Shown: positions 9,682-17,585 of the stretch, piece by piece
Numbering within the stretch: position 1 is the first letter of the stretch
Layout of the letters: each line of letters opens with the position of its first letter
Source of the DNA: Myxococcales bacterium
GTDB taxonomy: Bacteria > Myxococcota_A > Polyangia > Polyangiales > Polyangiaceae
Direction of reading: 5' to 3'
DNA: 64,000 nt
Assembly: GCA_004193285.1 (NCBI GenBank)
Contig: SECP01000039.1
Coordinates: 23,820-87,819, forward strand
Notes under the pieces: model-generated
Databases searched by the model: none
Seen by the model: the letters and a program-made list of their open reading frames with translations, nothing else
Told to the model about the DNA's origin: nothing
Translations under genes and position numbers: made by a program

Positions 9682-9711
9682 TTGACACGCTGCGAAATGC
9701 GTTCCTATACT
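9682..9711 (+). promoter_or_regulatory. Sigma70-type promoter for the OPX/porin operon
   Basis: TTGACA at 9682-9687 is a perfect -35 box. After an 18-base spacer, TATACT at 9706-9711 matches the -10 consensus at five of six positions. The predicted transcript start is near 9718, just before the ribosome site AGGAGGG (9724-9730) of the gene at 9742. It is one of the two strongest promoter matches seen in the window. Confidence 0.65.
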
Positions 9712-9741
9712 GCCCGGGCTTCTAGGAGGGTCTTGAGCGAA

Positions 9742-10323
9742 ATGCGCCGCACTTTCAAGCCTTGGGCTATTGCCTGTCTCACATTGTGCTCCGTTGCAGG
9801 AGTCGGCGTAGCGATCGCTCAAGAGCGTGGCGCGCCCCCTCCCGCCGGTCCAACCAGCGTCGCCGGTGGCGAGGAGGTCAACCTCACGCCCAAACAAATG
9901 CAGGACCGAGTGTCCGCCATCATCCCGGAGATGGAGGCGCAGCGGGGGACGGTCAACGCCCAGCTCGCCGACGCCAAGCGCCGGAAGGACGTCGTGAAGT
10001 CCCTGTGTTTGGACGACAAAGTGAAGCAAATGAAGCTCGCCACGGAGACGGCGAAGGACCGAGTGATTGGCCTTTCATCCGCCGTCAGCCAGAACGACGG
10101 CGATCGCTCGAAGCACGAGTTCACGGTGATTCAGGTGCTCCGGGAGCGCGTGCAAACGCTGGTCGCGGAAGCTCAGCAGTGCATCGGTGAGGAGACCGGC
10201 TTCATCGGAAACACGGAAGTGGTCGTGGACATCGATCCCGCCGTACCGGACGCGGACCCGTCGGACTTCCCGGAAGATCCGATCGTGAGCGAACCGCCCG
10301 TGCTGTCGAGTCCGACAATGTAG
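9742..10323 (+). CDS. Small exported helical protein upstream of OPX porin genes
   Basis: The ATG at 9742 is preceded by AGGAGGG eleven bases upstream. The 193-residue product has a signal peptide cleaved near VAIAQ-ER. The mature part is helical with K/Q/E-rich segments (about residues 55-150), two cysteines (KSLCLDD and QQCIGEE) that may pair, and an acidic Pro-rich C terminus (DPAVPDADPSDFPEDP). I do not recognise the family. It is the first gene after a strong promoter and is followed by a beta-barrel and a Wza-like lipoprotein, so it may be a periplasmic accessory of polysaccharide export. That role is inferred only from co-transcription. Confidence 0.6.
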   Translation: MRRTFKPWAIACLTLCSVAGVGVAIAQERGAPPPAGPTSVAGGEEVNLTPKQMQDRVSAIIPEMEAQRGTVNAQLADAKRRKDVVKSLCLDDKVKQMKLATETAKDRVIGLSSAVSQNDGDRSKHEFTVIQVLRERVQTLVAEAQQCIGEETGFIGNTEVVVDIDPAVPDADPSDFPEDPIVSEPPVLSSPTM

Positions 10324-10387
10324 TAATTGGCGGAGGATGGACTACCTTCGGCACCGCTTGATTGTTTCCCTTGCTTACTGAGTTGCG

Positions 10388-11707
10388 ATGAAAGCTCGAC
10401 TCCCGCTGATTGCGGCCATGGCCGTCGCGCTGGCCCCGCTCGATGCTTCGGCTCAAGCTTGGCTTGGTAGCCCTGATTTCTCCGAGGGTGCAGGCATCCG
10501 AGCCGGTAACTTGGAGCTCCATCCGAGCATCGGCGCGGAATTTGGCTACGACTCCAACTTCACACGCGCTTCCGCCGCCGAAGGCCCGGTGGACGTGATG
10601 AAGCTGCGGGTCACTCCGTCGCTCACGCTGAGCTCTTTGGGGCGGGCACGTCGCAATACCGACACCCCGCCGAACGTGGCTTTTGCCGCTTCGGCGTATG
10701 CCTCGTATTTCGAGCTGTTCCCTCTGGATTCCGAGGACTCGGAGGTTCGCAAGCGCCGCAATGTGTCGGCTGGCGTCGACACGAAGGTGGATGTCTTCCC
10801 GCACCGAAAGGTGGGCTTCGACCTGATGGCGGGCTGGAGGCGCGTCATCGAGGTCGAGGGGCGCTCGGAAGACTTGGCCGGAGAAGGCTTCAACCGAGGA
10901 ACGTTTCGCTACGGCGCAGGCGTTACTTGGCGTCCCGGCGGCGGCCTGTTCGAGTGGCGCGGCGGCTACACCGGCACCTTCAACTACTTCGAGAACGACT
11001 CGTTCGATTCACTGCAGAACTTGCATCACGACGTGAACACGCGCGGCCGCTGGCGGTTTCTGCCGCGCTCGGCCGTGTTGTTCGACACCTCGTACACGTT
11101 CATTCGGTACACCAACGCGAACACGTCCCAGACGGACGGTGACATCCTCCGTTCTCGCATCGGCTTCCACGGCCTCGTTACCTACCACCTGGCTCTGCTC
11201 GGCATGGTGGGTTGGGCGAGCACTTTCTACAAGGCGCACGCGGGCTCGATCGTGCCGCGCCAGTACGACTCCATCATCGCTAACGCCGAGGTGCGTTGGT
11301 TCATTCAGCCGCGCCCGAACCTGGAGACGGCGACGATCGCCACCGGGCTGTCGTCAATGGCCCTCGGCTACACGCGCTCCGTCAACAACAGCTACCTCGG
11401 CTCGTTCTATTCGCGCGATCGGGGCTACCTACAGTTCAGCGCGTTCTTGCTGGGCGCGATCGCGGGCGGCTTGGAGTTCGGCGTCTCGCGCGTCTCGTTC
11501 CCCGCGGCCGTAGGCGGCAACGTGAACACGCCCGCCATCGACCAGCTCCGCCTCGACGGGCGCGTCTTCGGCGAGTATCGCTTCACCGAGACCATCGCTG
11601 CGAACGCGACGTTCCTTTACGACCACGTCATGAGCGACGCCGTCCCCAACGACGATTTGGACTACAGGCGCTGGCAGGCCTACCTGGGCTTGCGCTGGTT
11701 CATGTGA
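10388..11707 (+). CDS. Outer-membrane beta-barrel porin, probable polysaccharide export partner
   Basis: This 439-residue protein has a signal peptide ending at ASAQA-W and then alternating polar/aromatic strands across its whole length. Examples are EFGYDSNFTR, FRYGAGVTWRPGG and FEWRGGYTGTFNY. It ends with an aromatic-terminated strand, AYLGLRWFM, typical of outer-membrane barrels. Length and layout fit the beta-barrel porin family (BBP2/OMP type) and roughly 18 strands. It sits six bases before the short OPX lipoprotein. In Myxococcus, short Wza-like proteins that lack the C-terminal membrane helix work with such Wzp/EpsX-type barrels as a composite translocon. The barrel is seen; the export role is inferred from the pairing. 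An uptake porin is the alternative. Confidence 0.65.
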   Translation: MKARLPLIAAMAVALAPLDASAQAWLGSPDFSEGAGIRAGNLELHPSIGAEFGYDSNFTRASAAEGPVDVMKLRVTPSLTLSSLGRARRNTDTPPNVAFAASAYASYFELFPLDSEDSEVRKRRNVSAGVDTKVDVFPHRKVGFDLMAGWRRVIEVEGRSEDLAGEGFNRGTFRYGAGVTWRPGGGLFEWRGGYTGTFNYFENDSFDSLQNLHHDVNTRGRWRFLPRSAVLFDTSYTFIRYTNANTSQTDGDILRSRIGFHGLVTYHLALLGMVGWASTFYKAHAGSIVPRQYDSIIANAEVRWFIQPRPNLETATIATGLSSMALGYTRSVNNSYLGSFYSRDRGYLQFSAFLLGAIAGGLEFGVSRVSFPAAVGGNVNTPAIDQLRLDGRVFGEYRFTETIAANATFLYDHVMSDAVPNDDLDYRRWQAYLGLRWFM

Positions 11708-11713
11708 AGTTTC

Positions 11714-12334
11714 ATGAAGCTCGATAGACGCGCGCAGGTGCCCTGCCGGCGCATCGCGGTCCAAGCGCTCCTGACCATCCCTCTGCTCGTCGCCTGCGGG
11801 AGCTCGAACAACGTACGCCTCAACTTGCCGCCGACGGTCGAGAAGTCGACGGTCGGCCCCGGCGACGTCTTCCTGATGGACGTGGTTGGTGAGAAAGAGC
11901 TGCCGCGCGAGTACATGGTCGCGTCGGACGGCAGCGTGGATCTGCCGTATCTCCATACCGTGACGGTAGCCGGCCTCGAGCCGCAGGAGATTGCGCGGCT
12001 GGTGCGCAAGCTGCTCATGGAGAAGCAGATCCTCACTGACCCGAGCGTGGTGGTTCAGGTCAAAGAGTACAACAGCCGGCGCGTGATGATCTTGGGGCAG
12101 GTGGCCAAGCCCGGCACCTTCCCGTACACCGCCGGGCTAACCCTGATCCAAGCCATCTCGCAAGCGGGCGGTCTCACCGGCATCGCCAATGTGGACCGCG
12201 TGAACCTCACGCGCCGCACCGCCTCTGGCTCCCGGACGGTGGTGATTGCGATCAGCTCGATCATGGAGGGCCGCTCGCCGGACATTCCGCTCCAGTCCGG
12301 CGATCGCATCTTCGTGCACGAGCGCCTGTTCTGA
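11714..12334 (+). CDS. Short Wza-like polysaccharide export (OPX) lipoprotein
   Basis: The signal has lipobox LLVAC with the modified cysteine at residue 28. The mature protein starts with the Poly_export domain (TVGPGDVFLMDVVGEKELP, then VASDGSVDLPYL), followed by a SLBB domain (RRVMILGQVAKPGTFPY, then LIQAISQAGGLTGIA) and ends soon after LQSGDRIFVHE. At 206 residues it is much shorter than E. coli Wza and lacks the C-terminal amphipathic helix that makes the outer-membrane pore. It therefore needs a separate outer-membrane channel, most simply the barrel encoded directly upstream. Family assignment is secure; which polymer it exports is unknown, as no Wzc, Wzx or glycosyltransferase set is in the window. 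Confidence 0.82.
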   Translation: MKLDRRAQVPCRRIAVQALLTIPLLVACGSSNNVRLNLPPTVEKSTVGPGDVFLMDVVGEKELPREYMVASDGSVDLPYLHTVTVAGLEPQEIARLVRKLLMEKQILTDPSVVVQVKEYNSRRVMILGQVAKPGTFPYTAGLTLIQAISQAGGLTGIANVDRVNLTRRTASGSRTVVIAISSIMEGRSPDIPLQSGDRIFVHERLF

Positions 12335-12343
12335 GCTCCCCGC

Positions 12344-13279
12344 TCAGGGCTCGTACCGCGCGAAGACCAAGAACCGAAACGCGGGCACGCCGAAAGCGAC
12401 GCTCGACCCAGCCGCATCGCCCGAGATCGGCAGCGCGCTCCCACCGCCCACGCCGAGGGACCCCGCGAGGGCGCGCGGAGCCCAGCGCAAGGTGCCGAGC
12501 CACTCGCCGGGCAAGTAGCTATGGCGGCCCGAGTCCACGAGGCTCGGAAGCACGTATGCCTCGAGCGCCAGCGCGAGACGAGGACCTGACAGCTCGTAGC
12601 CGACCCCGGTGAGGAGCGCGGCCTGGCTGCCCACCCGAACCCCGAAAAACTCCGCTGGGCGCCGCAACCTCAGACCTAGCTCGGCCCCCGCGAAGAAGCC
12701 GCTCCGCGCCGCCGAGAGCGCGACACTTGGACTTGCGACCACGCTTTCTTCCCCGCCGAGCGCGACGCGCGAGCCGAACGGAAGCTTTGCTTCCAGGCGC
12801 AGCTTGGCGCCGAAAACTCGGCTCCTCACGAGCTCGAAACCGAAGCCCAGCCGCGGATCGTGAAGGCTAGCGACGGGCACGGCTTCGCCAGACTGGTCGG
12901 TGATGCCCTTGATACCGGAGCCGCGCTGGTATAGCCCCGCGGGCAAGAGCAGCGTGAGCTCCATACGATTTCCCAAGCCTACCCCCGCGGCGAGCGACAA
13001 ATCCGTCGTGTGGCGCAGCAGGTTGATGTCCCGCCCGTCGCGGTTCGGCGCGGGCGCGGTCAACACCGCTGGCCGGTACCGGAAGCCAATCGTGGCGGCG
13101 GCCGCAACTCTCCCCGGCGCTACGGGCGCCGTATCGGAGACGCTCGCGAAGCGCGCGGCGCTGGGCGAGAGCCACAGCGGCTCCGCGTCGACGCACCCCG
13201 CCGACGTTTCGCAGTCGGCAGCGGCGCTGCGTGCGAGCGCGCTCCCGAGCAAGAACGACAGGAGCCCGGCGCGACGCAC
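12344..13279 (-). CDS. Outer-membrane beta-barrel protein, unknown role
   Basis: Starts with GTG at 13279. The 311-residue product has a signal peptide cleaved around SAAA-DC, then a disulfide-capable DCETSAGC segment. The remainder is beta-barrel-like with alternating patterns (GNRMELTLLLPAGLYQRG, AKLRLEAKLPFGSR) and ends with FRFLVFARYEP, an aromatic terminal strand. It resembles the transporter or channel-type outer-membrane proteins common in myxobacteria, but I cannot name a family. It is convergent with the OPX gene, with nine bases between stops, and divergent from maf, with 30 bases between starts, so it has little room for its own promoter except across the maf start. Confidence 0.6.
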   Translation of the reverse strand: MRRAGLLSFLLGSALARSAAADCETSAGCVDAEPLWLSPSAARFASVSDTAPVAPGRVAAAATIGFRYRPAVLTAPAPNRDGRDINLLRHTTDLSLAAGVGLGNRMELTLLLPAGLYQRGSGIKGITDQSGEAVPVASLHDPRLGFGFELVRSRVFGAKLRLEAKLPFGSRVALGGEESVVASPSVALSAARSGFFAGAELGLRLRRPAEFFGVRVGSQAALLTGVGYELSGPRLALALEAYVLPSLVDSGRHSYLPGEWLGTLRWAPRALAGSLGVGGGSALPISGDAAGSSVAFGVPAFRFLVFARYEP

Positions 13280-13309
13280 GGGTCAAAACCTACCAGAGGA
13301 ACGCCCACC

Positions 13310-13942
13310 GTGCTGATCGATGCTGCCTTCCCCCTCGTGCTCGGTTCAGGCTCGCCTCGGCGGCGAGAAATCATTTCGGCCTTGGGGCTGCCTTTCACGG
13401 TGCTGGCCGCGGACATCGACGAGTCGCGGCTAACGGGCGAAGCTCCGCTCGCCTACCTCGAACGCATCGTAGCGGCGAAGCTCTCCGCCGTGCGCGCCCG
13501 CCTCGGTGACGCGCCCCACGCCGCGATCCTGGTCGCGGACACCAGCGTCGTCATCGATGGCGACGTGCTCGGTAAGCCGCTGGACGTAGCGGACGCGGCG
13601 CGCCTTTTCGGGCGTATCGTCGGGCGAGCTCACTCCGTTTACACGCGCTACGCGGTCGGGCTGGCCGGCGAAGAGGGCGCCCAAGTGGCGCGCACGCTCG
13701 AGACCCACGTCCACGTCCGCGCGGCGACCCAGGCCGAGATCGAAGCCTACGCGGCGACCGGTGAAGGGCTGGACAAGGCGGGGGCGTACGCGGCGCAAGG
13801 CATCGGCACGTTCTTCATCGAGCGGCTCGTGGGGTCGTACTCGAACGTGATTGGTTTGCCCGCCTGTGAGCTCCTGGCCGACTTGCGCGCGCTCGGTCTG
13901 GTCGGCGCGGTGAGCTTTCGGCCGTTGCAGGCGCCGGTGTGA
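13310..13942 (+). CDS. maf: Maf-family nucleoside triphosphate pyrophosphatase
   Basis: I placed the start at the GTG at 13310, with AGAGGA ten bases upstream, because Maf proteins begin a few residues before the P-loop-like LGSGSPRR motif (present at residues 11-18). Other family hallmarks follow: DIDES, the VADTSVV segment with the catalytic Asp, the YTRYAV strand, DKAGAYAAQGIG, and SNVIGLP near the end. The length of 210 residues is standard. Maf proteins hydrolyse non-canonical or modified nucleotides to monophosphates as house-cleaning enzymes. The stop overlaps the next start as GTGA. Longer in-frame extension upstream overlaps the divergent gene and is unlikely. Confidence 0.88.
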   Translation: MLIDAAFPLVLGSGSPRRREIISALGLPFTVLAADIDESRLTGEAPLAYLERIVAAKLSAVRARLGDAPHAAILVADTSVVIDGDVLGKPLDVADAARLFGRIVGRAHSVYTRYAVGLAGEEGAQVARTLETHVHVRAATQAEIEAYAATGEGLDKAGAYAAQGIGTFFIERLVGSYSNVIGLPACELLADLRALGLVGAVSFRPLQAPV

Positions 13943-15372
13943 GCCCGGACGGCTCAGCGCTGCAGCGGGGAGCCGTGCGGCGCCAGGCAGCCTGGTTGGT
14001 AGGGCTCGCGCTCGCGTTGCGGCTTGCGGTCGTGGCGTATGCGTCGCAGCGCTTTCCGCCCGCCGACGACGGCACGTTCTATCATGCGGTGGCGACGCGG
14101 ATCGCGGCCGGCCAAGGCTACACGTGGGCGTGGCCGGACGGGGTAGTGACCCACGCCGCGCACTACCCGGTGGGTTATCCGGCGCTCCTCGGCGCTGCTT
14201 ACGCGTTGCTCGGCGCGAGCCCGCTTTCAGCCATGCTCCTCAACGCGCTGTTCGGCGCCCTGCTCGTTCTCGGTGTGCACGCTTGCGCGCTGCGGGTGGC
14301 GTCGCCGGCTCGCGCGCGGCTCGCGGCGCTCGCCGTCGCCTTCCATCCGACCCTGGTGCTCTACACCGCGGCGGTGATGACCGAGGCGCTGGCGGCGTCG
14401 CTCCTCGTTCTGCTCGCGGCCTACGCGCTGCTCGTGGCGGCGCGCGGTGGCGGTAGCGCTCTGCGGGTTCCCCTCGGGCTCGGAGGAGCACTGCTGGTGT
14501 TCGTTCGTCCTCAGCTGCTCCCCGTACTGCCGGTGCTCGGCGCCGTCTCGGTGCTGGTGAGGACGGATGCCCGCCGTGGCGTCGCCCTTCTTGCTCGCCT
14601 GCGCGGCGCGGTAGAGGTGCTGCTCGTCGCGCTCGTCTGCTGCTTACCGTGGACGCTGCGCAACTGTCAGAAGATGGACGGCTGCGTGTTCATCAGCGCC
14701 AACGGGGGCTGGAACCTGCTGATAGGTACCCTGCCGGAGGGGAAGGGGAGCTTCGCGCCGATAGCGGGCCCGAGCGTCCCTGCAGAGTGCCGAAACGAGT
14801 TCGGTGAGGCGGGTAAGGATCGCTGCTTCGGGCGCGCCGGTGCGCGGCGCATCCGCGAGAGCCCCGTGAGCTGGCTCGCGCTCGCTCCGCAGAAGCTCGC
14901 GCAAATGTTCAACCACGGCGCGATCGCGAGCTCCTACCTTCAAACGTCCAACCCGAGCCTGGTCACGGAACGCGTGCGCACTGCCATCGCTACCGTGGAG
15001 ACTCTCTACTCGCGGCTCCTGCTGCTCGGAGCGTGCGTCGGCCTGCTGCGGGGGGCGCGGAGCCGTGTGGGACGCGCGTTCTCGGTCGCGGCGGGGGTGT
15101 TCGCGCTCAGCCCTTGGGGCTACCTGGCCGAGCTTGGCCTCCTTGGCGCTCTGGCCAGCCCCCTCCCGGGACCGGGCCGCCGGCCGCTCGAGCTTCTGGC
15201 GGTGGTGGTGCTCGCACTGTGCGTCGTCACCCACATCGTCTTCTTCGGTGCGCCGCGCTACGCCCTGGTTTGGGTGCCGTGGCTCGCGCTCCTCATGGCG
15301 CTGCCCACGAGCCCCGGCGTTGGGCCGGTCGCATCGATAAGCGCGCGTCGCCGAAGTGCCCGCGATCTTTGA
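13939..15372 (+). CDS. GT-C-fold membrane glycosyltransferase (ArnT/PMT-like family 39)
   Basis: This 477-residue polytopic membrane protein has about ten hydrophobic helices. The first periplasmic loop carries the DDGTFYH motif, about 40 residues from the start, matching the catalytic acidic pair of GT-C enzymes that use polyprenyl-phosphate sugars. A lysine/cysteine-containing loop (CFGRAGARR) and RESPVSWL follow, as in family 39 proteins. The likely reaction is transfer of a sugar from a polyprenyl-phosphate donor to a lipid, glycan or protein on the periplasmic face; the acceptor cannot be told. It is coupled to maf by a GTGA overlap, which probably reflects co-transcription rather than shared function. 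Confidence 0.75.
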   Translation: MSPDGSALQRGAVRRQAAWLVGLALALRLAVVAYASQRFPPADDGTFYHAVATRIAAGQGYTWAWPDGVVTHAAHYPVGYPALLGAAYALLGASPLSAMLLNALFGALLVLGVHACALRVASPARARLAALAVAFHPTLVLYTAAVMTEALAASLLVLLAAYALLVAARGGGSALRVPLGLGGALLVFVRPQLLPVLPVLGAVSVLVRTDARRGVALLARLRGAVEVLLVALVCCLPWTLRNCQKMDGCVFISANGGWNLLIGTLPEGKGSFAPIAGPSVPAECRNEFGEAGKDRCFGRAGARRIRESPVSWLALAPQKLAQMFNHGAIASSYLQTSNPSLVTERVRTAIATVETLYSRLLLLGACVGLLRGARSRVGRAFSVAAGVFALSPWGYLAELGLLGALASPLPGPGRRPLELLAVVVLALCVVTHIVFFGAPRYALVWVPWLALLMALPTSPGVGPVASISARRRSARDL

Positions 15373-15424
15373 CATTCGCGCGTGTGGCGGATGATAATTT
15401 CCGTTCCTCTACAGGAGCCCCCGG

Positions 15425-15688
15425 ATGCCGCTGATTGAAACGGAAGAAGCCGCACGTCGCCTTGCTCGTGCCATCGCCAGCGACCTATCTCTCTACAACG
15501 AGGAGAAGATCATCCGGGGCATCGAGCAGGATTCCTTGTTCGACGAGCTCGCGGAAGAAATCGAAGAAGGGCGCGCGCTCTACAAGAGCCGCGTGTCACC
15601 GGATCTCTACCACCGCAACTTCTACGATCGCGCCCTGGTCGACATCTTGGTCAAGTCCAAGGGGCACATCAAAAGTCGGCTCTGGTAG
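15425..15688 (+). CDS. Small conserved-looking cytoplasmic protein
   Basis: The ATG at 15425 has CAGGAG ten bases upstream. The 87-residue product is charged and helical: ARRLARAIASDLSLYNEEKI, then an acidic helix (LFDELAEEIEEGR) and LYKSRVSPDLYHRNFYDRAL. There are no signal, membrane or metal motifs. I do not recognise a family, but codon use and the good ribosome site support a real gene. It ends 50 bases before the annotated rluA-family start and may overlap that gene if the synthase starts further upstream. Confidence 0.65.
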   Translation: MPLIETEEAARRLARAIASDLSLYNEEKIIRGIEQDSLFDELAEEIEEGRALYKSRVSPDLYHRNFYDRALVDILVKSKGHIKSRLW

Positions 15689-15738
15689 CGGCGCTGAAAC
15701 ACCTCTTCGAGCTCGCGTCGCACGAAGCGCCCGAGCGG

Positions 15739-16656
15739 GTGGACAAGGCACTGGTCCGCCTCCTCCCGGACGTTTCTCGCGCGACCGTGCAGCGCTGGAT
15801 CGAGGAGGGGCGCGTCAAAGTCGACGGCAAGATCTGCCGCGCCAAGCAGCTGGTGCGTGGTGGCTCACGGCTCGAGGTCGAGCCCAGCGACCCTCCTCCT
15901 AGCCTCGCGCTGCCTGATCCGGGCGTGCCGTTCAACGTGCTGCACGAAGACCCGCACCTGATCGTCGTCGACAAGCCGGCGGGCATCGTGGTGCACCCAG
16001 CGCGGGGCCACGCCTCCGGAACGCTGGTCAACGGCCTCCTCGCGCGCGGCGGTTTCGAGCGCGCCAGCGCCGACGAGCGCGACCCCCAGGGCTCCGTGCG
16101 TCCCGGGGTCGTGCACCGCATCGACAAGGACACGAGCGGCATTCTCGTCGTGGCCAAGGACGAGCCAACGCGGGAGGGCCTCAAGCAGCAGCTCTCCAGC
16201 CACAGCATGGAGCGCGTTTACCTGGCGCTCACGCTGGGCGTGCCCAGGTCGACGCGCATCGAGTCCCTCTATGACCGGCACCCGCGCTCGCGCTTGCGCT
16301 TCACTTCCAAGACCAGCACGGGCAAGCGAGCGGTCACGAACGTTCGCGTGCTCGAGAGCCTTGCGGACGGCCGCGCCGCGTTGGTCGAATGCCGGCTGGA
16401 GACGGGGCGAACGCATCAGATCCGCGTGCACCTTTCCGAGCAGAGCGGCACCCCGCTGCTGGCGGATTGGCTTTACGGTCGCGCTCCCGGAGACGCGGAC
16501 CTCGCCGGTGTCGCTACCGCGCTCGGTCGCCAGGCGCTCCATGCGGCCGTGCTCGGTTTCGTGCATCCCGCGAGCGCCGCGGCGTTGCGCTTCGAGTCGC
16601 CGCTGCCGCCGGATTTGACGACCGCGCTCGACGCCCTGCGCGCGCTCACAACTTGA
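15739..16656 (+). CDS. RluA-family rRNA/tRNA pseudouridine synthase
   Basis: The 305-residue product has an N-terminal S4 domain (ATVQRWIEEGRVKVDGK), then the RluA catalytic domain. Motif I is HPARGH, motif II is VVHRIDKDTSGILVVAK with the catalytic Asp in HRIDKDTSG, and motif III is ETGRTHQIRVH. This is the RluD/RluC-like class that isomerises uridines in 23S rRNA; the specific target is not deducible. Homologues usually have about 10-15 residues before the DKAL motif, and the frame is open to a CTG at 15682, overlapping the previous stop. The GTG at 15739 may therefore be too short a start. The 3' end overlaps the convergent LRR gene by 11 bases. Confidence 0.88.
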   Translation: MDKALVRLLPDVSRATVQRWIEEGRVKVDGKICRAKQLVRGGSRLEVEPSDPPPSLALPDPGVPFNVLHEDPHLIVVDKPAGIVVHPARGHASGTLVNGLLARGGFERASADERDPQGSVRPGVVHRIDKDTSGILVVAKDEPTREGLKQQLSSHSMERVYLALTLGVPRSTRIESLYDRHPRSRLRFTSKTSTGKRAVTNVRVLESLADGRAALVECRLETGRTHQIRVHLSEQSGTPLLADWLYGRAPGDADLAGVATALGRQALHAAVLGFVHPASAAALRFESPLPPDLTTALDALRALTT

Positions 16657-17566
16657 CGGCGTTGCCGAAGCGCTTCGAAAGCGCGCTCTGGCCCGCGGCG
16701 GAGAGCTCGTTGGCGAACATCTCCAGCTTGGTCAGGCCCTTGAGGTGAGGGGAGGCGGCGAGGGCTTTGGCGCCGGCGTCGCCGATGCCGTTGGCGCTCA
16801 GATCCAGCGTGCTGAGGCCGGCTAGCTTCGACGACGCAGCGAGCGCCTTGGCGCCGTCGTCGCCGATCGAGTTGCCGGATAGCGCGAGCACCTTCAGCTT
16901 GAAAGTGGCCTTCGCGAGCGCCTTGGCGCCGTCCGCGCCGATCTCGCTGCCGAGCAGAAACAAGGAGGACAGCTTGCCGAGCCGCCCCAGCGCCTTCACG
17001 CCGTCCACCCCGATCGGATTCATGCTCAAATCCAGCGAGGAGAGCGCAGGGTAGCCAGCCGCTTGGGCGAGTGCCTTGACGCCCTCGGTACCGATCCCGT
17101 TGCCGCTGAGGTTGAGGCTTGCCAGCTTCGGCAGCTGGCTGCCAGCGAGCGCCTGCGCCCCCGCGTCTCCGATTCCGTTGCCGCCGAGGTCCAGCGAGCT
17201 CAGCGCTCCCAAGTGCGCGGAGCCGAGGAGGCCGCGCGCACCCTCCGCGCCGAGGTCGTTGTCACTGGCGTCGAGCTTCTCCACGCCGTCCAGCGGGGCG
17301 TCGCCGAGCACGCGGCCGAGCTCTGGCCCGAGCCCTTTGCCAGCGAGGCTTAGCTGCTTGTCGAGGGGGCGCTTCAGCTTTTCGCGTAGCGCCGCGAGGG
17401 AGTCTTCGTCCACCTTCGCCGCCGGCTGGTGGCCGGCAGCTTCCGCGCCGGTCGGCGCTTCGTCCGCGGCTCGGGGAGAGGTTGCGCCAGCGCCGCCGCA
17501 CCCCGTGCAGCACATGGAGAAAGCGAGGAGCAGGGCGCGGAGCGAGGGCGAGCTGACGCCGGACAT
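16646..17566 (-). CDS. Leucine-rich-repeat lipoprotein (ribonuclease-inhibitor-type LRR)
   Basis: I start at the ATG at 17566 because this gives a lipoprotein signal with a Cys-rich h-region end (CCTGC-GG). After a charged linker, the mature protein has about eight LRRs of 24-25 residues with the pattern L-x-x-L-D-L-S-x-N-x-I-G-x-x-G-A-K-A-L-A, typical of the RI/Ran-GAP class. The repeats run to the C terminus, ending with a capping FGNAVKL. Such lipoproteins probably act as surface or periplasmic protein-binding scaffolds. It is the last gene of a minus-strand run with the flippase-like gene 19 bases upstream. The binding partner is unknown. Confidence 0.72.
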   Translation of the reverse strand: MSGVSSPSLRALLLAFSMCCTGCGGAGATSPRAADEAPTGAEAAGHQPAAKVDEDSLAALREKLKRPLDKQLSLAGKGLGPELGRVLGDAPLDGVEKLDASDNDLGAEGARGLLGSAHLGALSSLDLGGNGIGDAGAQALAGSQLPKLASLNLSGNGIGTEGVKALAQAAGYPALSSLDLSMNPIGVDGVKALGRLGKLSSLFLLGSEIGADGAKALAKATFKLKVLALSGNSIGDDGAKALAASSKLAGLSTLDLSANGIGDAGAKALAASPHLKGLTKLEMFANELSAAGQSALSKRFGNAVKL

Positions 17567-17585
17567 ATGAGGGAGATCTAGAAAG

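Noticed and set aside
12331..12347. Hairpin CTGAGC-TCCCC-GCTCAG between convergent genes
   Set aside because: Stem is six base pairs with no T-run on either side; it overlaps both stop codons and may be chance.
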